Translations under genes and position numbers: made by a program
NCBI RefSeq assembly: GCF_000155595.1
Contig: NZ_DS989904.1
Coordinates: 752,477-816,476 of the forward strand
Source of the DNA: Synechococcus sp. PCC 7335
GTDB lineage: Bacteria; Cyanobacteriota; Cyanobacteriia; Phormidesmidales; Phormidesmidaceae
DNA: 64,000 nucleotides
Direction of reading: 5' to 3'
In this document: positions 17,776 through 27,306 of the stretch, in pieces
Position numbering within the stretch: the first letter of the stretch is position 1
How the letters are laid out: every line of letters begins with the position of its first letter
The notes under the pieces: model-generated
Told to the model about the DNA's origin: nothing
What the model saw: only the letters and a program-made list of their open reading frames with translations
Database searches by the model: none

Positions 17776-19617
17776 CTAGCGATTAATCAAGTTTGTAGAT
17801 AGTGGGAGGAAGACAGTGACAGTTGTACCTTCATGCGCTGTAGAGCTAATGGTCATACTGCCCTGGTGAGCTTCAACAATGCGTTTAGTAATTGCTAATC
17901 CTAGACCATTACCATTGGCTTTCGTAGAGACAAAAGGCTGAGTAAGCTTCGGAAGAACTTCGGGCGGAATCGGATCGCCACCATTATGAACTTGGATTTC
18001 GATCAGTTGTTGAGAGGTACGCTGCAACTGCCAAGTAACCGTTTCTTTGGCTGGAATGGCTTCGCAGGCATTAGTGACTAAATTAATTAATACCTGTTTG
18101 AGCTTGTCACGATCACCCTTGACCACCAATGACTCTGACGGCGTGGTCAGCTGTATATTTTTATCTACTGCCGCTGGCGAGTCTTGTAGTGAACCGAGTA
18201 ACTCTCTTGATAAGTCGTTAATTTCAATCGCTTCTTCAGCTAGCTTTTGTTCTTTAGAATAGGCCAAGATCTCATTGAGTAGCCGCTTTAATCGCTCCGA
18301 TTCTTCCATAGCAAGAGATAGCCGCATCTTTCCTCTAGGCGGCAGTTCCATGGTCTGGAAAGTAGAAAGTGCCATATATACAGTTGTAAAAGGATTACGA
18401 ACCTCGTGGACAATCATGGCAGCAAGTTGACCAATCTCTGCCAGGCGCGCTTGTGCTTTCTCTGCCTGCTTGCGATCGCTGATATCTCGTACTAGCGCCA
18501 GTGCCTGCTGCGCACCCGTCATCTTTATAAAACTAGCCCGGATCTCTACAGGATAACAACTGCCATCTTTGCGGCGGTGAACGCTTTCTATAGTGATAGG
18601 CATCCCAGCCTGTAGCCTTTGCCAAAGTAAGTCATAGTCTTGAGGTGTGAACGCCGGGTTAATCTCAAATAGGCGACACTGAATTAATTCAGAGCGCTCA
18701 TAATTCAAACTATCCAGGGCAAACTGGTTAACATTCAAGATTCTTGCATCTTGATCTAAAACAAAGATTGATTCTGCTGCCTGTTCTACTAACGTGCGAA
18801 AGCGGTTTTCACTATCTCTAAGCTGGTTTTCTGCCTGCTGACGCTGTGCGATGTTAGTAGAAATTCGCTCAAACATTTGCTGAAAAGCACAAATAACCGC
18901 CCCTATCTCGTCTTTCTTGTACCGATAACGAAGCGACTTGAACGGCTGCATTGTCGTATTCTCTTCATTTAGAGCAGCGGGCGCTGCCTCTAGTAAATCA
19001 TCGTTTAGCGCGAGTATAGGTGAGATCAATACAGCCCGTAAAACCACCATTGTAGTCAGCGTAACTACAACTGAAATAAGCAGGACTAACCCGAAGATAC
19101 GCCAGACAAACGCGCCGACCTCCCGCCGTACGCTGGTAGTATCGTGGTTGATCACCACCCAGTGAGGAATCCCAACTAGGGGAAACGATTGAGCTGTCTC
19201 GTATCTATCCAAATTAGGATTGAAGTCTACCGCATCTTCTTCAGCTGAGAAGTCTGAAAACGTCATAGTCGGCGCTTCGCCGAAGCTGCCGATTAGCTCA
19301 CCCCTAGCGTTATAGAGGCTCCCACCTACCACAACAGGAATGGCTTCTAGCCGACTGAGCTTTGCAAGTAGTTGATTAGGAAAGACAACTTCATCAGTCG
19401 TTTTCACATCCACTGTGGCGACCTTTAAACTAGCTAAAGATTGCTGCCTTAGCCCTTCTAGCAGTTCTTGCTGACGACGCATGACAGATGGAATCAGGAT
19501 AAGTCCTTCAATCGCAACGATGCTTCCGAAAACGGAAAGTACGATTTTCTGAGAAAGTCGCGATCGCAAGAAACTTAGCAGATCTACTTTGGGCCTAGGT
19601 GGTGTGGAGGATGGCAC
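17776..19617 (-). CDS. Membrane PAS sensor histidine kinase
   Basis: 613-residue sensor kinase. Order: N-terminal membrane segment (about residues 24-46), an extracytoplasmic sensor region (to about 165), a second membrane segment (IFGLVLLISVVVTLTTMVVLRA), a HAMP-like linker, PAS domain (FRTLVEQAAESIFVLDQDARI onward), then the kinase core with phospho-acceptor His in MIVHEVRNPF (about residue 402), N-box LINLVTNACEAIP and G-box GNGLGLAITKRIVEAH. It autophosphorylates and passes phosphate to a response regulator that is not encoded next to it, so it is an orphan. The stimulus is unknown. Confidence 0.9.
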   Translation of the reverse strand: MPSSTPPRPKVDLLSFLRSRLSQKIVLSVFGSIVAIEGLILIPSVMRRQQELLEGLRQQSLASLKVATVDVKTTDEVVFPNQLLAKLSRLEAIPVVVGGSLYNARGELIGSFGEAPTMTFSDFSAEEDAVDFNPNLDRYETAQSFPLVGIPHWVVINHDTTSVRREVGAFVWRIFGLVLLISVVVTLTTMVVLRAVLISPILALNDDLLEAAPAALNEENTTMQPFKSLRYRYKKDEIGAVICAFQQMFERISTNIAQRQQAENQLRDSENRFRTLVEQAAESIFVLDQDARILNVNQFALDSLNYERSELIQCRLFEINPAFTPQDYDLLWQRLQAGMPITIESVHRRKDGSCYPVEIRASFIKMTGAQQALALVRDISDRKQAEKAQARLAEIGQLAAMIVHEVRNPFTTVYMALSTFQTMELPPRGKMRLSLAMEESERLKRLLNEILAYSKEQKLAEEAIEINDLSRELLGSLQDSPAAVDKNIQLTTPSESLVVKGDRDKLKQVLINLVTNACEAIPAKETVTWQLQRTSQQLIEIQVHNGGDPIPPEVLPKLTQPFVSTKANGNGLGLAITKRIVEAHQGSMTISSTAHEGTTVTVFLPLSTNLINR

Positions 19618-20346
19618 AGTTTCTTAAGACCTCACTTCTAGAGGCTTCTTGGTAGCTTCACTGATAGAGTGATAGAGATAAAGTAATCGAATTAGAATTA
19701 TATGCGCTTTCGTGAAAGGAAGCCGAACAAGAGGACATTCCATATAAATAGTCCACACAAAGCAAACGTGATCGATAGCTAGAGCGACTATCGCAGATTA
19801 AGTGTTTATACGGTATAATTCATCAAACGCTGATGATGTGACCCCGTTCGATCAAGTTCTGTTTGCTGATATTCTCTTCAGGAATACAAGCGTTCTCATA
19901 GTATGTTACCTCTCACGTATAGCCTGTTAGAGATATGGGAAGAGCCTGCACCTTTGTATAAACTTTGTCTAATTTGTCTGAATATATCGCTTTATGGAAT
20001 GCAGCGTTATAGAGGATGAGACTGCTGAAGATAGCAGCTTTTGATGATAGTAGCCTAGAGGTCTGAGTTTCTTCTAGAGTACGAACACTTTTGAAAGGCG
20101 GGCAGTAAGGATTCAGAACGCACGATGATCGAAACGCACAATTTGAGAGCATAGGTTTCTTTAAAAGTAAGGACTTTAAGCTGCAATTGTCATTCACTTT
20201 CTTTGGGAAAAACAGTCTATTTTGGGAAAAAGTCTATGCAGTTACTTCACTAGAGAGATCGTAGAGAAATCGCGAGCGCTTGAACAAGTTTTACTGAAGC
20301 TCTACCCAGATAAGAACATCTCAACAATGTCAAAAAATTTAACTCC
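19618..20346. other. Non-coding stretch upstream of the RTX protease
   Basis: About 730 AT-rich bases between divergent genes. Minus-strand frames at 19913-20197 and 20250-20486 are Ser/Leu-rich, have no motif and overlap the RTX start; I regard them as chance. The interval probably holds both promoters, but I cannot place them. Confidence 0.5.
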
Positions 20347-21693
20347 ATGAACATCTCAGATATTAATTCGGATATGAAACTAAATGCTGCTTTCACCTCA
20401 GACGGTAGCACAATCAAATTAGGATTCTCTTTACAAGATCCGCTCTTTCGATGGCAGCAGCCTAACGGCAAAGGCTCAGAAATCACACTGACCTACAGCT
20501 ATGACAATTTGCTCGATGGAGGAATCAAAGGCGGTATTACCGAATCGGAGATGAGATCAGCGATCGAAGAATCTTTTGAACTGTGGGCTCAATATGCACC
20601 GCTCAACTTTGTTGAAGTGGATGACACGGGGAGAAAGTCGCAAAGCAACCCCGATGCAGCAGATATTCGAATCGGCTACAGAACGATCGACGGCAGCGGT
20701 GGTACTTTAGGAGAAGCAGCACTGACCTATTTTGGCGACTTAGCAACAGAGATCGACTTCGATAGTAGTGAAAATTGGGCAATAGACCAAACAGACAGCG
20801 CGTTCGACTTCTTAGCAGTTGCTGTTCATGAGATTGGCCATACGCTAGGTCTAAATCATGAATCCAACAAGGACGCTGTTATGCATCCTTTTGCATCCGA
20901 CATCTATTCGGGACTAGGGACTGCTTTTTTATATAGCGATGATATTGAGGGTATTCGAGCGCTGTATGGAAAGGGAAAGGGATTAGTCAAGCCAGTCTTC
21001 GAAGTACCGAACTCTGACGCCGCTTTGGTGCTAGGGACCAATGCTGATGACGTGCTTCTAGGTAGTAAGAGATCGCAAACCTTTCAGGGGCTAAACGGAG
21101 ATGACCAGATTCGCGCAGGAGAGGGGTCTGATACGGTAATTGGGGATAAGGGTAACGACCAGCTTTTTGGGGAAGGCGGCGATGATGAGCTGTTTGGAAA
21201 TGCAAACAACGATTTCCTAGATGGCGGAGAGGGGAACGATAGTCTAATTGGTGAGCAGGGTAAAGATGTATTAGTGGGTGGCACAGGCAATGACTATCTT
21301 AGTGGACGTAAAGGAAGTGATACTTTAGTAGGCGTAGACAATAGTGAGAAAGGGGTTGGGAAGAAAGGTATCGGAGAGAAGGACACGCTTATAGGCGGAG
21401 CCCAAAGTGACTTGTTCGTGTTGGGAAATCAAGCAGGAAGTTTCTATGATGATGGACTCTCCGACACGGTAGGGACTAGTGACTATGCTTTTATCTCGGA
21501 CTTTCGATCGAATGAAGGCGATCGCATTCAGCTTCACGGCAGTGCCGGCGACTATTCTATAGGAAGCGCACCTAAAGGTAGCGAAGGCGGACAAGGCATC
21601 TTCTTAAACGCAGGGGATGAAGCTGAGCTGATTGGGATCGTTCGTGGCAATAATGGGTTGACGCTACAAACTCAAGCATTCATCTTTGTTTAA
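20347..21693 (+). CDS. Matrixin-type metalloprotease with RTX calcium-binding repeats
   Basis: Secreted zinc metzincin, 448 residues. The zinc motif HEIGHTLGLNH starts at residue 161 and a Met-turn follows (AVMHPF, about residue 178). From about residue 231 to 335 there are RTX nonapeptides (GDDQ, GNDQLFGEGGDDELFG and GGEGNDSLIG types), then a beta-rich end characteristic of type I secretion substrates. There is no N-terminal signal peptide, consistent with type I export. The matching transporter is not adjacent. A 17-bp tandem repeat covers the stop codon. Confidence 0.9.
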   Translation: MNISDINSDMKLNAAFTSDGSTIKLGFSLQDPLFRWQQPNGKGSEITLTYSYDNLLDGGIKGGITESEMRSAIEESFELWAQYAPLNFVEVDDTGRKSQSNPDAADIRIGYRTIDGSGGTLGEAALTYFGDLATEIDFDSSENWAIDQTDSAFDFLAVAVHEIGHTLGLNHESNKDAVMHPFASDIYSGLGTAFLYSDDIEGIRALYGKGKGLVKPVFEVPNSDAALVLGTNADDVLLGSKRSQTFQGLNGDDQIRAGEGSDTVIGDKGNDQLFGEGGDDELFGNANNDFLDGGEGNDSLIGEQGKDVLVGGTGNDYLSGRKGSDTLVGVDNSEKGVGKKGIGEKDTLIGGAQSDLFVLGNQAGSFYDDGLSDTVGTSDYAFISDFRSNEGDRIQLHGSAGDYSIGSAPKGSEGGQGIFLNAGDEAELIGIVRGNNGLTLQTQAFIFV

Positions 21694-21737
21694 GCATTTC
21701 ACTTGTTTAAGCATTTCACTTGTTTAAGCAATTCACA
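21687..21737 (+). repeat. 17-bp tandem repeat (3 copies) over RTX gene stop codon
   Basis: TGTTTAAGCATTTCACT occurs exactly at 21687-21703 and 21704-21720, with a third copy with changes at 21721-21737. The TAA stop (21691-21693) is inside the first unit. Unit length and position match the msrP repeat but the sequences differ. Confidence 0.9.
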
Positions 21738-21942
21738 CAAGAGAGTATGTACGCCACAGTCTTTGAATATTTTTTCTCAGAATTAACACTATCTGATTCG
21801 ATGATATAGCAATCTACATTCGCTTATAGCATGATCAAACGCTACAACCCGCCTTCTATGAAGCTGAGTGCTTAGCAAGTAGCAGAATGCAGTGCGTTGT
21901 TTGCTGTAACGGTTTTAGCCGATGAGCATGTCCAAAGCAAAT

Positions 21943-22036
21943 CTACGAAAGCTACAGCTTTCGCCACTTAGTTCTACACGCTTTCTAGGGCTGAAACCCT
22001 TAATACATGAAGAGCTAAGTGGTCAGCAATGACCAT
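21943..22036 (-). repeat. Dispersed structured repeat, copy B
   Basis: Inverted counterpart of 2073-2166. In the orientation of copy A it contains GGTCA-TTGC-TGACC, AGGG-TTTCAG-CCCT and CGAAAGCT-GT-AGCTTTCG, three short perfect hairpins in a row. Outside it, GGGTTGTAGCG also recurs near both copies. The surrounding stretch 21738-22181 has no other gene. Confidence 0.75.
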
Positions 22037-22181
22037 AGGCTTTACCTTCTCGCAGAGTATGCATCCGGCCATTACTATATATGTGGTTAGACGTCATAAC
22101 GACTAGCTGAGCGCATAGCAAATTGAGCTTCTATACGTATATCCTATTGAACGACAAACAATTTACAACCCGTGTGTCGTT

Positions 22182-23816
22182 GTGCCTAGCCAACTCGATG
22201 AAGCGCAGCCTATCATCGCTGCGTCTATAGCCTCTGGGCCTCCCAAACTCAGGCCCTATCAGGAAACGCTAATCAAGGATCTCTATAAGGAGCTGAACGC
22301 TGGCCATAAGAGAGTTGCCATTATCGCGGGTACGGGCGCTGGAAAGACAGTTATTAGTGGGCAGATCTGCGCCCATGCCGAAGCGGCGGGTAAGCGGTTA
22401 ATGTTTTTGGTGCATTTAGATGTGCTGGTGGGTCAAACCTATGAAAAGATGAAGGCCTTTGGCTTACAGTGTGGCTTCATCAAAGCCGGATGGGAAGAGA
22501 ACCGGGACGCACCGATTCAGATCGCCAGCATTCAGACGATGGCGAAGCGCAGATGGTGGCAGAAGTGGCCAGCGGATGTGGTGTTTTATGACGAAGGACA
22601 CATCACCCTCTTTAGCCAGGTGGGCAAGAAGGTAATGACAAAGACTCATGCGAATGCTGTTCATTTGGTAATGACAGCAACTCCGCTGCGGCTAGGAAAA
22701 GAACAGTTAGGAGATTATTTAGAAACGCTAGTGTCTTCTCCGGTGCCCAATGTGCTGCAAGAGATGGGTTATCTGTCGACAATGAAGTATTACAGCATGC
22801 CTAGGGACAGCATGGCGAATTTAGAAGCGGTTAAGACAGCTAGAGGTGACTATGATGAACAAGATCTAAAGAATGCTTGCGATCGCATCGAACTTGTAGA
22901 AAAGATTGTTCAAGAGTGGTTCCGCATTGGTAAAGGCAAGCGCACAATTGCCTTTTGCGTAGATATAGAACATGCTAACCACGTGGCCGCAGAATTTCAA
23001 AAAGCAGGTATCAGCGCCGAGACAGTCGATGGCAACACGTCGATTAAAGAGCGAAAGCGGCTGTATCAGGCCCTTAAGGTCGGCGAGCTTATGGTGCTGA
23101 CCTCCTGCAATGTGATTAGTATTGGCTTTGATGAGCCTAGCGTAGAGGTAGGCTTGATGCTACGCCCGACGATGTCTAGCGCCATGCACTTTCAACAGCT
23201 AGGACGGGTGATGCGGATTTCGCCCCAGACGGGCAAAGAGTACGGAATTATCCTCGATCAAGCTGGAAATCTACAGCGGCTAGGCTTTCCTGAAGATATA
23301 GAAAGCTATTCACTACCTACGAGAGCAGCCTCCTCTGGCGGTGGCGGCGCACCGCCAACGAAGCCTTGCCCTGCTTGTGGCAGAATTGTTCTCTCCTTCA
23401 TCGTGAAATGCCCAGATTGCGCTCATCAATGGATTAGCGAGCGGCCTATAAACACCGAGAATATGGTGGAAATATATTCGAACGCTCAAGCTCAACAGAT
23501 CAAAGATGTTCCAACTTTAATAGAGCTATATCATGGGCACCGGCGACGGGCCTATAAACAGGGTAGAGGACCCGGCTGGGCCGATAGGACCTTCATGGAT
23601 CAGTGCGGACGCGAACCTAGAGCAGAATGGTGCTTTGGGTCTCTGTATGGTGCGAAACCGACATGGGACGAGCAGCTCGATATCATTGACTACCTATATC
23701 GTAGCGCCCGAAAGATCACAGGCGATCTAGAAGAGTGGGTGATAACAGAGTTCGAGAAAGAGGTTGGTCCTGAGACTTGGCACAGGATCTCATGCTACCA
23801 GGATCGACAAACATAA
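22182..23816 (+). CDS. SF2 DEAD/DEAH-type helicase with C-terminal zinc ribbon
   Basis: 544-residue helicase of the Res/type-III-like superfamily 2. Motif I is AGTGAGKT (about residue 48), motif II DEGH (about residue 138), motif III VMTATP, and motif VI QLGRVMRIS. After the core is a CPACG and CPDC zinc ribbon (about residues 394-414) and a Trp-rich C-terminal segment with WADRTFMDQCGREPRAEWCFGS. The Start is GTG at 22182. No nuclease or methylase gene is adjacent. Such proteins occur in phages and mobile regions, so horizontal origin is possible but not shown. Substrate unknown. Confidence 0.8.
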   Translation: MPSQLDEAQPIIAASIASGPPKLRPYQETLIKDLYKELNAGHKRVAIIAGTGAGKTVISGQICAHAEAAGKRLMFLVHLDVLVGQTYEKMKAFGLQCGFIKAGWEENRDAPIQIASIQTMAKRRWWQKWPADVVFYDEGHITLFSQVGKKVMTKTHANAVHLVMTATPLRLGKEQLGDYLETLVSSPVPNVLQEMGYLSTMKYYSMPRDSMANLEAVKTARGDYDEQDLKNACDRIELVEKIVQEWFRIGKGKRTIAFCVDIEHANHVAAEFQKAGISAETVDGNTSIKERKRLYQALKVGELMVLTSCNVISIGFDEPSVEVGLMLRPTMSSAMHFQQLGRVMRISPQTGKEYGIILDQAGNLQRLGFPEDIESYSLPTRAASSGGGGAPPTKPCPACGRIVLSFIVKCPDCAHQWISERPINTENMVEIYSNAQAQQIKDVPTLIELYHGHRRRAYKQGRGPGWADRTFMDQCGREPRAEWCFGSLYGAKPTWDEQLDIIDYLYRSARKITGDLEEWVITEFEKEVGPETWHRISCYQDRQT

Positions 23817-23950
23817 ACATAGTAGGCATACAATGGTCTCAATTGATAAATCTCTCCTAAGCCACTCAACGAATGCTATAGAACAGCGTCCATGCTAGAC
23901 AGCTATCAGGCTAGTTTGGACAATGTAGCGCTTGTCATAGGCTTCTTGTT

Positions 23951-25657
23951 CTACTTTGACTTATCTGACTCTGCAGAAAGCTCTAGAGACCATTGGCTAG
24001 CAATTGGCATTCGCCAACCCATACCAAACGCGCGATCAGTTACTTTCAACACAGGCGGCGTTTGCCTACGCTTGAACTCTGAGCGGGTGACTAGACGAAC
24101 AACCTTCTCTACGGTTGCCGCTGGATGCCCTGCGGCAACAATGTCGTCTGCAGACTGTTGTTTTTGAACTAGTCGCTCTAAGATATCGTCTAAGATTTCA
24201 TAGTCTGGTAGCGAATCTTGGTCCACCTGTCCGGGTTTTAGCTCAGCGCTAGGTGGCTTGGTGATGATGTTATTCGGGATAAGCGCTTGCTTTCGATTTA
24301 ACCAACGACAGATAGAATATACTCGGGTTTTGGGCACATCGGCAATGACTGCTAGACCGCCGTTCATATCACCGTAGAGCGTGCAATAACCAACGGCCAT
24401 TTCTGACTTGTTGCCGGTTGTTAATAGCAAATGTCCAAACTTATTGCTAACTGCCATCAATAGGTTTCCGCGAATACGAGACTGTAGATTCTCCTCTGTA
24501 ACATCGGATTCTGTTCCTTTAAATAGATCGTCTAGCGTCTTCTCATAGCCTGACATTAGCTGGCCAATAGGAATTGTTTCGGTAGGTATACCAATATTTT
24601 TGGCGAGCTGCTCAGCGTCGCTGATGGAATGCTTGGAGCTATAAGGGGAAGGCATCAGAACACCGAGTACGTTTTGAGGGCCAAGGGCTTCGGCGGCGAT
24701 CGCACTCACTAGGGCAGAATCAATGCCTCCACTCAAGCCGATTACTGCTTTTCTAAAGCCACACTTACGGGCATAGTCTTTGACCCCTAACACTAACGCT
24801 GACCAGATCTCTGCATCCGCTGCTAGCAGCGTAGTCTCAATAACCGCTGGCTGTAAATCTTGCTTGTCAATATCAAAGTTGACCAGCTTTAAATCTGTGG
24901 AGAAAGCGGCTGCTCGGCAGACTAATTCTCCTTGACGATTGAAAGCAACGCTTTGTCCATCAAAGATGAGATCGTCGTTTCCACCAACCTGGTTAACATA
25001 GACAATGGCTCTTTGATGCTGTTTGGCCTCGTGGGCAATCATGTCTTCTCTTAGCACCTGTTTGGCGTACACATAGGGAGATGCCGATAGATTAACGACA
25101 AGATCGACACCGTTCTCGACTAGCTCTTGAGTGGGATTAATAGAATAGGTCCGCTTACCCCAAAAAGTCTCATTGTTCCACAAGTCTTCGCAGATGGTAA
25201 CGCCAACATGAATAGACTCGCGCTCTGCCTGTAAAAGGAAACTACTGGCCTTTGTCCCCGACTCGAAATAGCGATCTTCGTCAAATACATCGTACGTGGG
25301 CAGTAGTCGCTTGTGAAAAACCTCTTTCACTTTTCCAGACTGCAAGAGCGCCATACTGTTGAAGATAGGCTTTTGTCCTTGCATTGCCGCGCTTGGATTA
25401 TCCTCGGCAATGCCGACCAGCACAGATAAATCTGAAGGTAACGCTTTTGCTAGTGCTTCTGCTTGTCTCTTCGTTTTGGTGATAAAGCTTGGCCGCATTA
25501 GCAAATCTCTAGGGGGATAGCCACACAGGGATAGCTCTGGGGTCAGCACTAAATCTGCGCCAAGATCGGCGGCCTGAATCGCAGCTTCGAGAATACGTTG
25601 GGCATTGCCAGAAAGATCGCCGACGGTAGGATTGATTTGTGCGATCGCAATTTTCAT
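23951..25657 (-). CDS. nadE: Glutamine-dependent NAD+ synthetase
   Basis: Last step of NAD synthesis: amidation of deamido-NAD. N-terminal glutaminase of the nitrilase type with catalytic Glu in LTPELSLCGYPP, Lys in FHKRLLP and Cys in VTICEDLWN (about residues 45, 115, 150), then the ATP pyrophosphatase synthetase domain (P-loop GLSGGIDSAL, about residue 310; LLTTGNKSEMAVGY). 568 residues. It is the last gene of the pncB-nadD-nrtR-nadE array; a 198-base gap separates it from nrtR. ATG at 25657. Confidence 0.95.
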   Translation of the reverse strand: MKIAIAQINPTVGDLSGNAQRILEAAIQAADLGADLVLTPELSLCGYPPRDLLMRPSFITKTKRQAEALAKALPSDLSVLVGIAEDNPSAAMQGQKPIFNSMALLQSGKVKEVFHKRLLPTYDVFDEDRYFESGTKASSFLLQAERESIHVGVTICEDLWNNETFWGKRTYSINPTQELVENGVDLVVNLSASPYVYAKQVLREDMIAHEAKQHQRAIVYVNQVGGNDDLIFDGQSVAFNRQGELVCRAAAFSTDLKLVNFDIDKQDLQPAVIETTLLAADAEIWSALVLGVKDYARKCGFRKAVIGLSGGIDSALVSAIAAEALGPQNVLGVLMPSPYSSKHSISDAEQLAKNIGIPTETIPIGQLMSGYEKTLDDLFKGTESDVTEENLQSRIRGNLLMAVSNKFGHLLLTTGNKSEMAVGYCTLYGDMNGGLAVIADVPKTRVYSICRWLNRKQALIPNNIITKPPSAELKPGQVDQDSLPDYEILDDILERLVQKQQSADDIVAAGHPAATVEKVVRLVTRSEFKRRQTPPVLKVTDRAFGMGWRMPIASQWSLELSAESDKSK

Positions 25658-25855
25658 AAGGTTGGGATAAGTTTAGGATTTAGCGATAGGAACGGATGAT
25701 TGAAGAGATAATTGAAAAAAAGAGAAGCTAGAAGTTGTGGCGCTGTTCTATCTTGGTAAGAAGCCCTTATAAGCAAACCGAATTGGGGCCAACGTATCGA
25801 AGTAACTGTACTCAGGAGTCGAATAGGTCATGAAAGCTAGTTCGCAGTAACTAGT

Positions 25856-26656
25856 TCATAGAAACACCATTGGCTTATCTTTCAACGGCTCAAAGGCTTC
25901 CGCGTCAAACTGGTAGAGGCTAGCCGGTCGCCCCGCTCCGCGAGAGGTTTTGATGCCGGTCTCTTTCAATACTCTTAGCTTCAACAACCTAGTTCGAAAG
26001 TTTGAATAGTCAGAGAAGTCTTCACCTAGTACCGTTGCATAGAGCTGATAGACATCACCTAAGGTGAACATCTTAGGTAACACATCAAACGCAACCGGAC
26101 TATATTCGAGCTTGTTGCGCAGTCGCTGATAGCCGTAGGTCAAGATTTGATTGTGATCAAACGCGAGCTGAGGCACTCTATCTAGGGGATACCAGGCAAT
26201 GCCGCTAACGCCATCAGCAATTAGCGCCGTATCTTCAAAGCGAACTAGCGCGAAGTGACTGACCGAAAGGTAGCGCATATTATCAGCATCTTCAGATTCC
26301 CTAGGGTCTCGGTTCGGGCCACCAAAAGTAAAAAGTTGTTCTAGGTAGAGGTTGTTGACTCGTATTTTTTCTGTCAGCACGCGATCGGCGGCATCCTCTA
26401 GTGATTCACCTTCTCTGACAAGTGTGCCAGGCAAGCTCCAATAGTCGCTAAAGGGGCCTTGGTGCCGCATTACCAGTAGAACCAGCAAACGATGCTGTAC
26501 CGTATCTACTGAAAAGATCACGGTATCTACACCTACCTTAAAATCAGCCAGTCTTGTTGATCTCGTAGGTTGTTCTATTGGCTCTGTGGGCCGGTTTGTA
26601 GGCGGTGCCGATACTAGCGACTCGAGGTTTTTGCTGGGGTGGTTTGTTGTAGGCAT
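25856..26656 (-). CDS. nrtR: NrtR family Nudix-related NAD regulator
   Basis: Transcription factor with an N-terminal Nudix-like sensor (about residues 35-170, VGVDTVIFSVDTVQHRLLVLLVMRHQGPF then YWSLPGTLVREGESLEDAADRVLTEK) and a C-terminal winged helix (VFDVLPKMFTLGDVYQLYATVLGEDFSDYSNFRTRLL). The Nudix helix is degenerate: REUxEE is replaced by RVLTEK, so hydrolysis is unlikely and ADP-ribose sensing is expected. NrtR represses NAD genes in several bacteria; location between nadD and nadE supports that. Its start overlaps the end of nadD by 43 bases. Confidence 0.88.
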   Translation of the reverse strand: MPTTNHPSKNLESLVSAPPTNRPTEPIEQPTRSTRLADFKVGVDTVIFSVDTVQHRLLVLLVMRHQGPFSDYWSLPGTLVREGESLEDAADRVLTEKIRVNNLYLEQLFTFGGPNRDPRESEDADNMRYLSVSHFALVRFEDTALIADGVSGIAWYPLDRVPQLAFDHNQILTYGYQRLRNKLEYSPVAFDVLPKMFTLGDVYQLYATVLGEDFSDYSNFRTRLLKLRVLKETGIKTSRGAGRPASLYQFDAEAFEPLKDKPMVFL

Positions 26657-27267
26657 GGGTAGAGGTCGTGCTCGGTGATGTAGTCGCGGATGACAGCAGG
26701 GAGGTCATCGAAAAAATGGGCCGTTTGCCTAGCATGATCACAGCGAGTTTGGCGGTAGGCACTCGATGAGACATCATATTGCGCCGGTGGATGAGCGATA
26801 TCAACGCTAGCTAACTGTTGAAGTTTTATCAGTGACGATTCCTCAATAGGGTATCCAGGTCGAGGAAAAACCAAAAGATTGACCTGGTTAAAGATTTCTT
26901 TGGCCCGATACCATTTGGGTAGTTGGTCGAGTAGATCTGATCCGACTACAAAGCTAAATTTAGCTTCTGGCCAGAGTCTACGAGCGCGGATGATGGAATT
27001 AATAGAATGGCGATCGCTCAGCTGCTGATTAACGCTGATATTATTTCTTGATTCTAAGGTGGAGAGCGTGTCTGCTAAAAGACGAAGCATATGAGCGCGA
27101 TTGCCGAGAGGAGACTGTTCTTCTTTGTAGGGATTATCGGCAGCCCAAACCACCACTTGGTCAAAATGGGATGACAGCCAAAGTAGAATGCTCTGATGTC
27201 CTAGGTGTGGCGGGTCGGCACTAGTGCCAAAAAGAGCAATGCGGGGTGATTTTGGAAGCAAGCGCAT
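26614..27267 (-). CDS. nadD: Nicotinate-nucleotide adenylyltransferase
   Basis: Converts nicotinate mononucleotide to deamido-NAD. The nucleotidyltransferase signature is visible: ALFGTSADPPHLGHQSIL (HxGH motif, about residues 12-26), FVVGSDLLDQLPKWYRAKEI, and VSSSAYRQ (variant of ISSTxIR) near residue 166. The length (about 217) is typical. ATG at 27267; TTG at 27273 is an in-frame alternative. The 3' end overlaps nrtR, implying translational coupling. Confidence 0.9.
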   Translation of the reverse strand: MRLLPKSPRIALFGTSADPPHLGHQSILLWLSSHFDQVVVWAADNPYKEEQSPLGNRAHMLRLLADTLSTLESRNNISVNQQLSDRHSINSIIRARRLWPEAKFSFVVGSDLLDQLPKWYRAKEIFNQVNLLVFPRPGYPIEESSLIKLQQLASVDIAHPPAQYDVSSSAYRQTRCDHARQTAHFFDDLPAVIRDYITEHDLYPCLQQTTPAKTSSR

Positions 27268-27306
27268 GAGCAACCGGAAGAAAAAAGAGCTAAAAAGAGC
27301 AGTCGC

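Noticed and set aside
19913-20197. Minus-strand frame in the spacer before the RTX gene
   Set aside because: Ser/Leu-rich without motif, no good ribosome site, in AT-rich spacer.
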